From Idiomarina aminovorans (GTDB taxonomy: Bacteria > Pseudomonadota > Gammaproteobacteria > Enterobacterales > Alteromonadaceae), in contig NZ_JAKNDA010000002.1 in the NCBI RefSeq assembly GCF_023155095.1, forward strand, positions 1 to 64,000: 64,000 nucleotides of DNA. Direction: 5' to 3'. Below the pieces are notes generated by a model. The model did not search any database, had not been told where the DNA came from, and was given only the letters and a program-made list of their open reading frames with translations. Positions 25,261-33,110 of the stretch are shown in pieces. The translations under genes were made by a program, and so were the position numbers. Each line of letters begins with the position of its first letter. Position 1 is the stretch's first letter.

Positions 25261-27337
25261 CCTCCAGCGCGTTTATGACCTTTTCTTTGCTGAGCACCAC
25301 GGGCAGGACGATGCCATCGGGAGCGCCGGGTCCATAAACTTTGTTAAATGGCACACCAAAGGTGTTGTTGGCTTTCAGGTATAGAGTGATGTTTTCGTTG
25401 GCCTTGGTCCAGTCGCCGCGCAGGCGTGTTACATTTTCCTGACCCAGGGCAGTAAATACCGGATCCTGCAGCAATACGCCAATTTTATTAGCCTGACAGG
25501 TAACACACCAGTCCGCTGTGACATCCACAAACACGGTTTCACCATTGGCTACGGCTGCATCAATACGCTCTTGTGTGAGCGGCTGCCACTGATGATCCTG
25601 AGGGAGTTTATTAACCCAACGGTCAGCCGTGAGGAGCAGCGCAGCACCCACCACCGCAGCCAAAATCAAAAAGCCGCCTATGGATAAGAACAGAGCCTTG
25701 CGGCCATGCACTTTGCCAATAATCGCTAAGGTGAGAACCGATAATCCGACCGTCAGCACAAGGAATGCCTCGTTGCTGATAAAGTTTTTCAGTAGAGTGG
25801 TTAGCCAAACCGAGGTGGCCAGCATCATAATGGCAAATATCGGTTTTACCCACTGCATCCAGCGACCGGGTTTGGGCAGTAATTTTGAGCTTTTTGGGAA
25901 TACCGCTATAAGCAGCCATGGTAGCGCCATGCCAACACCTAACGCCGCAAAAATCAGCAAAATAACCGATGACTCTGCGGCCAATGCAAAGGCGACAGCG
26001 GTGCCTAAGAAAGGCGCTGTACAGGGTGTTGCCAGTACTGTTGCCAGCATGCCTTGTAGAAAATGGCCTTTATAGCTGTTATCGCCGGTAGTCGCGGCGC
26101 TGGTATTCAGGGAAGACGGCAGCTTAAATTCAAAGGCACCCATTAAGTTCAGTGCGAACAGCCAGGTAAGAGCCACCAGCGCAGCAATGAAGTAGGGATT
26201 TTGGAATTGAATCCCCCAACCGACTGAGCCGCCCGACCAGCGAAGCACTATTAGCCCCAGCGCAATCACCAGAAACGAGCTGATAATACCCAGTGACGAG
26301 GCAAAAAACTGCTTACGCACCACGCTGGGTTGTTGTGCTCCCGAGAGCATTAAGCTTTGCACTTTTAAGCCTAATACTGGTAACACACAGGGCATAATGT
26401 TCAGGATTAACCCGCCAATTAAAGCCATCAACAGAATGATCCACAGCGGTGGTGCGCTTTCAGTAAGAGTGGAGACGGTGCCTGAGACTAATTTAACCTT
26501 ATATTCTGCAGCGAAGTTGTCGTCACCGACAGTCGCGGTGAGTTCAGAACCCTTTAAGTCTGGCAATTTCAGCCAATGGCTCACTTCGATATACGCAGTC
26601 AGCGTGTTTCCTTCTACTTGAATGCCGGGCGACGAAAAGGTGGCATCTGCCAGAGTTTCATCGCTACTGTGGACAAACAACTGCGGGTCCTGCCAGCCGC
26701 TGTCGCGTTCTATGATGAGTTGAATACGTTGGTTTGCGTCTGACCAAATCGCCTGCTTCACATCATTGCGGTCATGTTCTCGAGGCACTTTACCCATCGC
26801 CTGATTAAAAGCGAAGGCGCGGTCACTGTCGACGGTCAAAGTGTCCAGATTAATGCGTAAATCAATGGGGTAATCCGTCAGCACGCAAATAGTGGTACAG
26901 GACGACATGGTCAGCGAACCGCTGATATGCCCCTGCCGGGTATCAGGGCTCAGCTTTATCATTAACGGAAAGGTCAAAGACCCCTGATACCCGACCGTAT
27001 CAATGCCCTGAATACTGTAGCGCGAAGGCACTGGCCAGTGCCATTCTATCTCCCTGATATTGGACGAATCAGACCAGTCAAAGGTCGGCGGTATGCCACC
27101 CTCGCCGGGCGAGCGCCAGTAAGTCTTCCAGCCCTCCTCCAGCTCAACATGCAGCAAAGCGGGTACGAGGTTTCGCTCTGCTTTATAGTGACCGGTGAGT
27201 TCCAGTTTCACTTCCACCGGCGGATGGTCTTTATGACTCAGCCAACCGGTAGACGGTGTTTCTGCTAATGCCTGCGCGCTATAGAGTAATAACGCAGCTA
27301 TGAGTGACATTAGCCATAACGGAAAAATTTTATTCAT
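25244..27337 (-). CDS. scsB: DsbD-family thiol:disulfide interchange protein, ScsB-like
   Basis: Membrane reductant hub of 697 residues. After a signal peptide comes a periplasmic N-terminal domain (about 30-290), then a DsbD transmembrane domain of eight helices with conserved cysteines (MPCVLPVL near 316 and ATPCTAPFLG near 436), and a C-terminal thioredoxin-like domain with DWCVTCQANK (active site CVTC). This arrangement carries electrons from cytoplasmic thioredoxin to ScsC/ScsD. The extended N-terminal domain is typical of ScsB, not DsbD. Confidence 0.87.
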   Translation of the reverse strand: MNKIFPLWLMSLIAALLLYSAQALAETPSTGWLSHKDHPPVEVKLELTGHYKAERNLVPALLHVELEEGWKTYWRSPGEGGIPPTFDWSDSSNIREIEWHWPVPSRYSIQGIDTVGYQGSLTFPLMIKLSPDTRQGHISGSLTMSSCTTICVLTDYPIDLRINLDTLTVDSDRAFAFNQAMGKVPREHDRNDVKQAIWSDANQRIQLIIERDSGWQDPQLFVHSSDETLADATFSSPGIQVEGNTLTAYIEVSHWLKLPDLKGSELTATVGDDNFAAEYKVKLVSGTVSTLTESAPPLWIILLMALIGGLILNIMPCVLPVLGLKVQSLMLSGAQQPSVVRKQFFASSLGIISSFLVIALGLIVLRWSGGSVGWGIQFQNPYFIAALVALTWLFALNLMGAFEFKLPSSLNTSAATTGDNSYKGHFLQGMLATVLATPCTAPFLGTAVAFALAAESSVILLIFAALGVGMALPWLLIAVFPKSSKLLPKPGRWMQWVKPIFAIMMLATSVWLTTLLKNFISNEAFLVLTVGLSVLTLAIIGKVHGRKALFLSIGGFLILAAVVGAALLLTADRWVNKLPQDHQWQPLTQERIDAAVANGETVFVDVTADWCVTCQANKIGVLLQDPVFTALGQENVTRLRGDWTKANENITLYLKANNTFGVPFNKVYGPGAPDGIVLPVVLSKEKVINALEDAREQ

Positions 27338-27386
27338 AGATGACTCCTGAAGTTAGTATTCCAACGATGAAAATCTGTTGGAAGCG

Positions 27387-27767
27387 CTACTCCAGAAAGC
27401 AACAAAATAGGGCGTGGGGTCGCCTTTTACAGGAAAAGAAAAGCGGTAGCGGTGGCAGATGTTTGTGAACAACTGCTGGCAGAGCCAAAACCAGAAGAAC
27501 GAAGAAAGACAGTGCTGCGTAGGTGATATCCGGCTGGAACTGCTGCAACAAATGCGTGGTTTTGTCGCAGTCTGCCTTGGCACTTTCGTGTTTTGTATTT
27601 GTGCCAACGTGACTGTCAGTGCTCTGCTCCGCCGCTGAAGCTTGCTGATGCTTAGGACAGCCCTCTAACCAACCAAAATTTTGTCCCCAACACAGCGCAA
27701 AAACCAGCAATAGCAAGGGTGCTATATACCGACTTTTCTGACACTGTTTATTCAGCTGGTGGAACAT
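27387..27767 (-). CDS. scsA: ScsA-like small membrane protein
   Basis: The 126-residue product has an N-terminal hydrophobic helix (about 16-32), a His/Cys-containing polar stretch (CPKHQQAS... KADCDKTTH, about 36-70) that could bind metal, and a second transmembrane helix (about 82-103). Position ahead of scsB and size suggest ScsA, the first gene of the suppressor-of-copper-sensitivity locus. The sequence match is tentative; the metal-binding role is inferred from residues and context. The upstream region is shared with comM. Confidence 0.55.
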   Translation of the reverse strand: MFHQLNKQCQKSRYIAPLLLLVFALCWGQNFGWLEGCPKHQQASAAEQSTDSHVGTNTKHESAKADCDKTTHLLQQFQPDITYAALSFFVLLVLALPAVVHKHLPPLPLFFSCKRRPHALFCCFLE

Positions 27768-27909
27768 GACTTGGGTGACCTTTGGTTCTTCGGCTTTTTC
27801 TTAATAAGGTGAAGATGATGACAGAAGCGGGGGTAAAATCAAGTTACGGGAGTAATGATTTCGGTCAGAGCTTCGTGTTATTTGCTTACAGACAGAGTTC
27901 CGTCAACGA

Positions 27910-28057
27910 ATTATAGTTACGCCGTTGTTCAGTCATGGAGAGACAGATGGCGTTAGCGCGAGTTTACACCCAGGCATTGATAGGCATTCATGCGCCGGAA
28001 ATTCGGGTTGAAGTGGATCTGGCAAGGGGAATGCCAGGCTTTACTATGGTCGGCATG
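27910..28057 (+). repeat. Left copy of comM-start direct repeat
   Basis: 148 bp in direct orientation with 31120-31267, 140 of 148 positions identical. It covers 37 bp before the comM ATG and the first 37 codons. It marks the left edge of the inserted DNA. Confidence 0.85.
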
Positions 28058-28078
28058 AGAGTAGGGCGGTGCGACTGA
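27947..28078 (+). pseudogene. Truncated 5' stub of comM
   Basis: The first 37 codons of comM (to GFTMVGM), after which the frame continues seven codons into foreign sequence and stops. The intact copy starts at 31157. The stub has Gln where the full gene has Arg (TxALIG context), and the Arg is usual in ComM proteins. It keeps the upstream region that it shares with scsA, so the natural comM promoter probably drives only this stub. Confidence 0.8.
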
Positions 28079-28091
28079 TGAGTCGGGGGGC

Positions 28092-28132
28092 TTGCTAATG
28101 ATGATTATCCATTAGCAAAGTTGGACTTTTTT
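28092..28132 (+). terminator. Hairpin terminator just inside the insertion
   Basis: Stem TTGCTAATG/CATTAGCAA with a 9-base loop, then a T6 run at 28127-28132. It lies 14 bp after the stop of the comM stub and would end transcripts entering from the old comM promoter. Confidence 0.6.
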
Positions 28133-28198
28133 GTTGTAAAACAGCTTTTACTATTGCAGACTAATAATTAGTTATACAGAGAAAAACTGGAGCGCATT

Positions 28199-28231
28199 AT
28201 GATCCTACGAGACGGATGGGAAGACATTTAA
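28199..28231 (+). other. Ten-codon open frame before the DUF4760 gene
   Basis: ATG with CTGGAG eight bases upstream encodes MILRDGWEDI and ends 15 bp before the next ATG. Could be a leader peptide or the surviving start of a deleted gene; nothing decides between these. Confidence 0.25.
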
Positions 28232-28246
28232 GAAAAGGATTTGGTA

Positions 28247-28712
28247 ATGGATGCCAAAACGATAGTTTTAACTATATCGGTTATCATAGCCTTGATAGCC
28301 GTAATAAACCACGCAAGAACCAGCCGCAGACAAGCTACCATCGACTTAGTTATCCATCAAAAGAATGATGGGCATTTATCAGAATCTCGGTCTACAGTCA
28401 CCCGATTAAATTCTGACAATGAACTAACCACATACGCTCACTCCCAACATAAGGGTACTGGTGAGAGAAATGCTATTCTTGCAGTTTTAAATAACTATGA
28501 GTTTATAGCGACAGGCATGAGGGAAAACGCATTCGATTTAAAAGCCGTATAAGCGAATGAGCTACTCAACTGTGATTAGCGATTGGAACGCCCTCAAGCC
28601 ATTCATTTACGATCTTAGACGACAAGTTAAACGCGATACGATATTCCAAGAATTTGAATGGCTTGCTGATAAATTCTGCAATAATAGGCTAAAAACTGAT
28701 AGAAGGTCTTGA
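28247..28712 (+). pseudogene. DUF4760 family membrane protein, frameshifted
   Basis: The frame from ATG 28247 (AGGA seven bases upstream) gives a single transmembrane helix (residues 5-22, IVLTISVIIALIAVI) and an RRQATIDLVIHQK segment typical of DUF4760, then stops at 28550. The family's C-terminal part, with ISDWNALKPFIYDLRRQ and FEWLADKF, continues in the +1 frame to TGA at 28712. One base lost around the run of A at about 28543 explains both. DUF4760 function is unknown; the family is membrane anchored with a cytoplasmic tail. Confidence 0.65.
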
Positions 28713-28767
28713 ACTTTTGCAGCCAGAAAAGAGTGGGCCGTATCATTGCTATCCGAATTAAAAGGGA

Positions 28768-30411
28768 TTACCACCTTGCGGAGTGACGTCGCTTTTCGTG
28801 CTTCAGCTCAAATACTTTATCTTGGTAATTGGAGCCATGAATAATGGTCTTTTCAAATTCTTTATATCCGCGCTTCAGTATGTTGCAGCTGTCCAGGAAT
28901 TGTAAATAAGAATTGAGAATCCCCCACCCGTTTGGCACCGCTTTACCCGTATCCATAAATTGAAGGCTTCGTACTGGCTCTATTACATCAATACCGAAGT
29001 TGCGCTTTAACTGTTTACTCAAAAATGGTACGCCAATACCATTACTATTCAAGTAACAAATGCTTCGTAAGGAGATAACTTGCCAGTACCGTTGTGGACA
29101 ACCAAAGATCCAGCCATCATTTATGTCGCAGGTGTACCGAAGCGCATCAATATTCAACCAACCTAACTCCTCAATGAATTGTTCATAGTGTTTCTCAATA
29201 GCAGCCAAGTTCGGACATTTTGCCATGTGCGGGTTCATCCGTAATTGCCCAAATTGTTTCAGTTTATTCGTTATATCGCGTTTTATTTGTGCGCCCTTCG
29301 TCGCTCGCATAGCTTCTTGCGCGCTCAGTACTTTCTTAATGTATTTTTCAGCTCGGTCAGAACGACCCCAGCGCAACCTCGCCACAAATACACGCGGATC
29401 GGGCAACGATACTTCATTAAGAGTGAGGTATGACTTACCTAAATCTCCTACTGGACTCCCGCCAACCTGCAACGCAATAGGAAGTTTATAAGTCGCCCCT
29501 TTGTAGCTAAGTATCAGATCAAATCGACTATCCGTTATCTCACTGATTCCTTGCAACTCGAAAGCTCCGCCAATGGTCGGCGCTCCTGGTTTATCTACTG
29601 GATAGTCCTTACCATCTTTTAATTTGATGGTTTTAGCCAATATATGCGTGGGAAACTGGTACCGTGGTAAATGAATTTTCTCGCTCGATAATAGTTGACT
29701 CGAGATCTGCAGATGCCATTCTCGTATTGTCTCGTTGCGCTCAGCGACTAACGCGGTGTTTTCACTCTGGACAATCGACTGCAGGTGGCTCAATAGGCGT
29801 GAACTCTTATTTAGCCATTTGATACGTTCGGGGTGACATAAAGCTTGTTTAAGTTCATCAACACTTACCTTCGGTTGCTTTAACAAGCTGGCTAAATCAA
29901 TTTCGATAGCAGAATAGCCACTTGCCTTGATTTTTATTGCTTTGTCATCATCAACTTTATGCGTCACGGCTATTTCGATGAGCAGTGGCTCCCATACACC
30001 GGCAACATCAACTTCACATCGTATGTCTGGCCGGTAAACATGCTCATTTAGCCAGACTTCTTCTTCAACGGTCTGGATACTTCTCATATGGCTGAAAAAC
30101 GCATATTCAAACGTACGGGGTTCATTTAATATCGTTTTCAAGGTACTGGATTCACACTCAACACCAGGCAGATATGTACAATCATTGTTGAGGAAAAATT
30201 GTTTGGCAGCCAAATGAAGCGCAGTTTCCCGACAGTGGATATCTTCATCGGCTTTATAATGGGCAAAATGGTGCCGTTTTTCGGGACCTTTTCTGGCAAC
30301 CAGAACCGTATGACAGGCTGGGCAGATGCAATTACAAGCAAGTCCACTAGATACGTCCTCAATAGACGTTACCTTTCGCTTATCTGCCTCAAGCGCCACA
30401 ATAATGCTCAT
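28768..30411 (-). CDS. CoiA-like nuclease domain protein
   Basis: The 547-residue product begins with the CoiA/COG4469 signature: a zinc-finger-like CICPACHTVLVARKG segment (about residues 29-43), HHFAHYK, then RETALHLAAKQFFL. A PD-(D/E)xK nuclease core follows: RPDIRCEV (Asp near 129) and LLIEIAVTHKV (Glu near 146, with a His-Lys in place of the more usual ExK). The C-terminal 350 residues are long and unassigned. Gram-positive CoiA is needed for recombination of transforming DNA; other relatives lie in defence regions. It is the only intact gene in the comM insertion and faces comM. Confidence 0.7.
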   Translation of the reverse strand: MSIIVALEADKRKVTSIEDVSSGLACNCICPACHTVLVARKGPEKRHHFAHYKADEDIHCRETALHLAAKQFFLNNDCTYLPGVECESSTLKTILNEPRTFEYAFFSHMRSIQTVEEEVWLNEHVYRPDIRCEVDVAGVWEPLLIEIAVTHKVDDDKAIKIKASGYSAIEIDLASLLKQPKVSVDELKQALCHPERIKWLNKSSRLLSHLQSIVQSENTALVAERNETIREWHLQISSQLLSSEKIHLPRYQFPTHILAKTIKLKDGKDYPVDKPGAPTIGGAFELQGISEITDSRFDLILSYKGATYKLPIALQVGGSPVGDLGKSYLTLNEVSLPDPRVFVARLRWGRSDRAEKYIKKVLSAQEAMRATKGAQIKRDITNKLKQFGQLRMNPHMAKCPNLAAIEKHYEQFIEELGWLNIDALRYTCDINDGWIFGCPQRYWQVISLRSICYLNSNGIGVPFLSKQLKRNFGIDVIEPVRSLQFMDTGKAVPNGWGILNSYLQFLDSCNILKRGYKEFEKTIIHGSNYQDKVFELKHEKRRHSARW

Positions 30412-31119
30412 AAAAAGTCCTTTTCTATTATTACTTTTGCGTTTCCATTTCCATTAAAAGTTTAAAGGAGTCTGTAGGCAGCATGACACTCTATCAGAAG
30501 AGTTAAATTCTCTTGCAGTTTATTTTTCAATCAACGAAAAAGCAAACCTAAGTAAAATGGGACCAAGTAACCTACCACTTGTTGCGATCTTCAATTGGTT
30601 ATCTGCGGTTTCAAGTTCTTTTTAAAACTTGCCCAGAATTCGCTATCATCTGGGTGATTATTTTTTCTGAATGACTGTAAAGTTCTGATTTTTAATATTT
30701 TTTAGTTTGTTTTTGCTTTGCCCCATTTTGGGGGGATTCCCTGTTTATGTGTGAACCCATCTCAATTAAAAATTTGCGGATGTTTAACCTGATGTCTTGG
30801 TAAAAGGGTAGAATATTAGAGCTATTCCCTAAAAAGGCGTACCAACTGAGCTTTACTCTGTTTTAGCTCATTTGTTTTACGACTCTTGTTCACGCAGAAC
30901 TCAATATGCACGAGCTAGCCTATCAATAGAAAATTCAATTACTGAGAAGTTTGCGCTTAACTATAGCCTGGAGTCGTAGCGGGTTTTTCTAACGGGGGAG
31001 AACCCAAGATTAAATTGATGAAACCAAGGACGACTCAACAAACTTTGGCTAACAGTTCTAGCGGGAGGATCTCTTAAGGCGTTTTAAACACTGTCCTACA
31101 TACGTAAGTCGGTTTTCTC
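30412..31119. other. Gene-free tract of the comM insertion
   Basis: 708 AT-rich bp with no ORF above about 25 codons and no recognisable RNA gene. Short hairpins occur: CCCCA-TTT-TGGGG near 30721-30735 and an imperfect GGGTTTTTCT/AGAACCC near 30979-31004. It must supply the promoter now driving intact comM and perhaps that of the CoiA-like gene. Confidence 0.5.
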
Positions 31120-31267
31120 ATTATAGTTATGCTGTTGTTCAGTCATGGAGAGACAGATGGCGTTAGCGCGAGTATACACACGGGCATTGATAGGCATTCA
31201 TGCGCCGGAAATTCGTGTTGAAGTGGATCTGGCAAGGGGAATGCCAGGCTTTACTATGGTGGGTATG
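31120..31267 (+). repeat. Right copy of comM-start direct repeat
   Basis: Partner of 27910-28057. Eight differences: two upstream of the ATG and six in codons; several are synonymous third-position changes, so the two copies look like orthologues from different strains rather than a fresh duplication. Confidence 0.85.
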
Positions 31268-32698
31268 CCAGCTACAACCGTTAAGGAGGCGCGTGACAGG
31301 GTTAAAACAGCGTTAATGAATGCAGGGTTTGAATACCCGCCGGCCACGCGTATTACGGTGAACTTGGCACCGGCAGACATCCCCAAAACCGGAGCCCGTT
31401 ATGATTTAGCCATAGCAGTGGGGATACTGGCTGCGTCGGGGCAAATATCCGATACTATTTTGGAGCAGGCAGAGTTTTATGGGGAACTGGCACTAACCGG
31501 TGAATTGCGTGCTGTAAGTGGTTTGATTCCGGCGTTGCTTGCTTGTCGTAACAAAAGGCGTCAGGCGTTTGTGCCTATAGCTAACCAGCAGGAAGCGGGG
31601 TTAGTTCGTGAACAAAAAAGCTGGCTGGCGGCAGACTTAGTGAGTGTTTATGAACATTTGCATGATCACCAGCCACTGCGGGAATCAAAGCCGATAGATT
31701 GGGCGCAGCAAATTCCCAATGACGATGGTGATTTAGCCGACGTGGTAGGGCAGGAGCAGGCGAAACGGGCTCTGCTTTTATCGGCTGCTGGGAAGCACCA
31801 TCTGTTGTTCGTTGGGCCACCGGGAACCGGCAAAACGATGTTAGCCCAGCGTCTGAACGGCATACTACCGCCATTGACCGAGCAGGAAGCTATGGAAATT
31901 GCAGCGGTTAAGTCGGTGTCTTTTAACTATCATGGTACTGACATACTGACCCAAAGAGCTATAAGAGCTCCGCACCACACCTGTTCTTCTGCGGCTTTGG
32001 TCGGGGGAGGTTCTCCACCTAAGCCGGGAGAAGTGAGCTTAGCAACCCGAAGCATTTTATTCCTTGATGAGGTGAGCGAATTTTCTCGTCATACTTTAGA
32101 TTGTTTAAGGGAGCCTCTGGAGAGCGGTGAAATAACGATAAGTCGAGCCGCTTACCAGGTGAAATTCCCGGCTAATTTTCAACTGGTTTGCGCGCTAAAT
32201 CCTTCCCCCTGTGGCCAGTTTGACGGTTCCTTAGCCAATTGCCGCTCCACGCCTGACCAAATCCTCAAATACTTAAACAAGCTGTCGGGACCATTGCTTG
32301 ATCGCATTGATATTCAGGTAATGGTGCCAAGAGAAAGCGAATCCATGAGTTTAAAAGGTGCCACTAAACATAAAACTCAGACAATGAACTCCGCACAAGC
32401 AAAAAGTTTAGTTGAAAAAGCCCGGCAGTGCCAAATTAAGCGGCAGGGTTGCCTGAACAGCGAAATAAAACCCAAAGCGTTAAAACAAATATGTGAGCTT
32501 TCAGAAAAAACGGAAGCTTTTTTAGCCAAAGCCGCCGAAAAAATGAAGCTGTCGCACCGGGCCTACCATCGAACCCTTCGTTTAGCCCGAACCATAGCGG
32601 ACTTAGCCGACAGCGACACGATAAAACAGCAGCATTTGGCTGAAGCTCTCAATTACCGAGCTCTGGACCGACTGATTGATCAAGTGCAAAGCTTGTGA
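31157..32698 (+). CDS. comM: ComM family Mg-chelatase-like helicase
   Basis: AAA+ ATPase (513 residues) that acts as a hexameric branch-migration helicase during natural transformation. N-terminal ChlI-type domain (residues about 20-140, with TTVKEARDRVKTAL), Walker A GPPGTGKT near 221, Walker B LFLDEVSEF near 305, an arginine-finger region and a C-terminal Mg-chelatase domain (SHRAYHRTLRLARTIADL). The ATG at 31157 has GGAGAG at good spacing; 31145 is an alternative. Reading frame is intact, but its upstream region is foreign because of the insertion. Confidence 0.93.
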   Translation: MALARVYTRALIGIHAPEIRVEVDLARGMPGFTMVGMPATTVKEARDRVKTALMNAGFEYPPATRITVNLAPADIPKTGARYDLAIAVGILAASGQISDTILEQAEFYGELALTGELRAVSGLIPALLACRNKRRQAFVPIANQQEAGLVREQKSWLAADLVSVYEHLHDHQPLRESKPIDWAQQIPNDDGDLADVVGQEQAKRALLLSAAGKHHLLFVGPPGTGKTMLAQRLNGILPPLTEQEAMEIAAVKSVSFNYHGTDILTQRAIRAPHHTCSSAALVGGGSPPKPGEVSLATRSILFLDEVSEFSRHTLDCLREPLESGEITISRAAYQVKFPANFQLVCALNPSPCGQFDGSLANCRSTPDQILKYLNKLSGPLLDRIDIQVMVPRESESMSLKGATKHKTQTMNSAQAKSLVEKARQCQIKRQGCLNSEIKPKALKQICELSEKTEAFLAKAAEKMKLSHRAYHRTLRLARTIADLADSDTIKQQHLAEALNYRALDRLIDQVQSL

Positions 32699-32761
32699 TT
32701 ATTTTGTATATACAGATGTATTACGTTACAGTTCAACGGAGAAATTGTGCTGGAGAGTCGT

Positions 32762-33100
32762 ATGAACAAAGAAGCGATCAAAACTGCAATTGAGCAAGAT
32801 GAAAATTGGGATAGCGGTGAACTCGGCCAAGAAGAAGCTCATGTAGAGCGTGTGGAATTTGATCGGGCAATTGAAGATGCAATAAATCAATCCGCACGTC
32901 TGCGTCCTATATCTATTCGTATGGAAGAAGAGCTCATTGATGATTTGAAGACTATTGCAGAGCATTATAATCTGGGATACCAGCCCCTAATCAGGCAACT
33001 CCTAAAGCGTTTTGTCACATCGGAAAAGAAGATTCTGAAACAACGGGCTCAGGCCATGGAAATCAAAGGGCGAAAAGATAAAGTCGCCAAAAAAGCCTGA
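32762..33100 (+). CDS. BrnA/CopG-like antitoxin, orphan
   Basis: The 112-residue product has a charged N-terminus and a C-terminal ribbon-helix-helix (RPISIRMEEELIDDLKTIAEHYNLGYQPLIRQLLKRFV), the arrangement seen in BrnA antitoxins. A toxin such as BrnT would normally lie just upstream, but only 63 bp separate it from comM, and downstream is threonine aldolase on the other strand. So it is an orphan regulator or antitoxin. The ATG at 32762 is preceded by GGAGAG; the GTG/CTG codons upstream are less likely. Confidence 0.7.
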   Translation: MNKEAIKTAIEQDENWDSGELGQEEAHVERVEFDRAIEDAINQSARLRPISIRMEEELIDDLKTIAEHYNLGYQPLIRQLLKRFVTSEKKILKQRAQAMEIKGRKDKVAKKA

Positions 33101-33110
33101 TGCTATTGCA

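Larger units (their letters stand above)
28058..31119. mobile_element. About 3.06-kb insertion at the 5' end of comM
   Basis: Non-core DNA bounded by the two comM-start repeats. It is AT rich, contains a terminator-like hairpin, a frameshifted DUF4760 gene, a CoiA-like nuclease gene on the other strand and a long gene-free tract. No integrase, transposase or resolvase is visible, so it is either a remnant of an integrative element, or cargo brought in by homologous recombination. Integration at codon 37 with regeneration of the gene end would preserve comM. Confidence 0.65.

Noticed and set aside
29225-29491. 88-codon plus-strand frame inside the CoiA-like gene
   Set aside because: Antisense shadow; no ribosome site and no coherent protein features.
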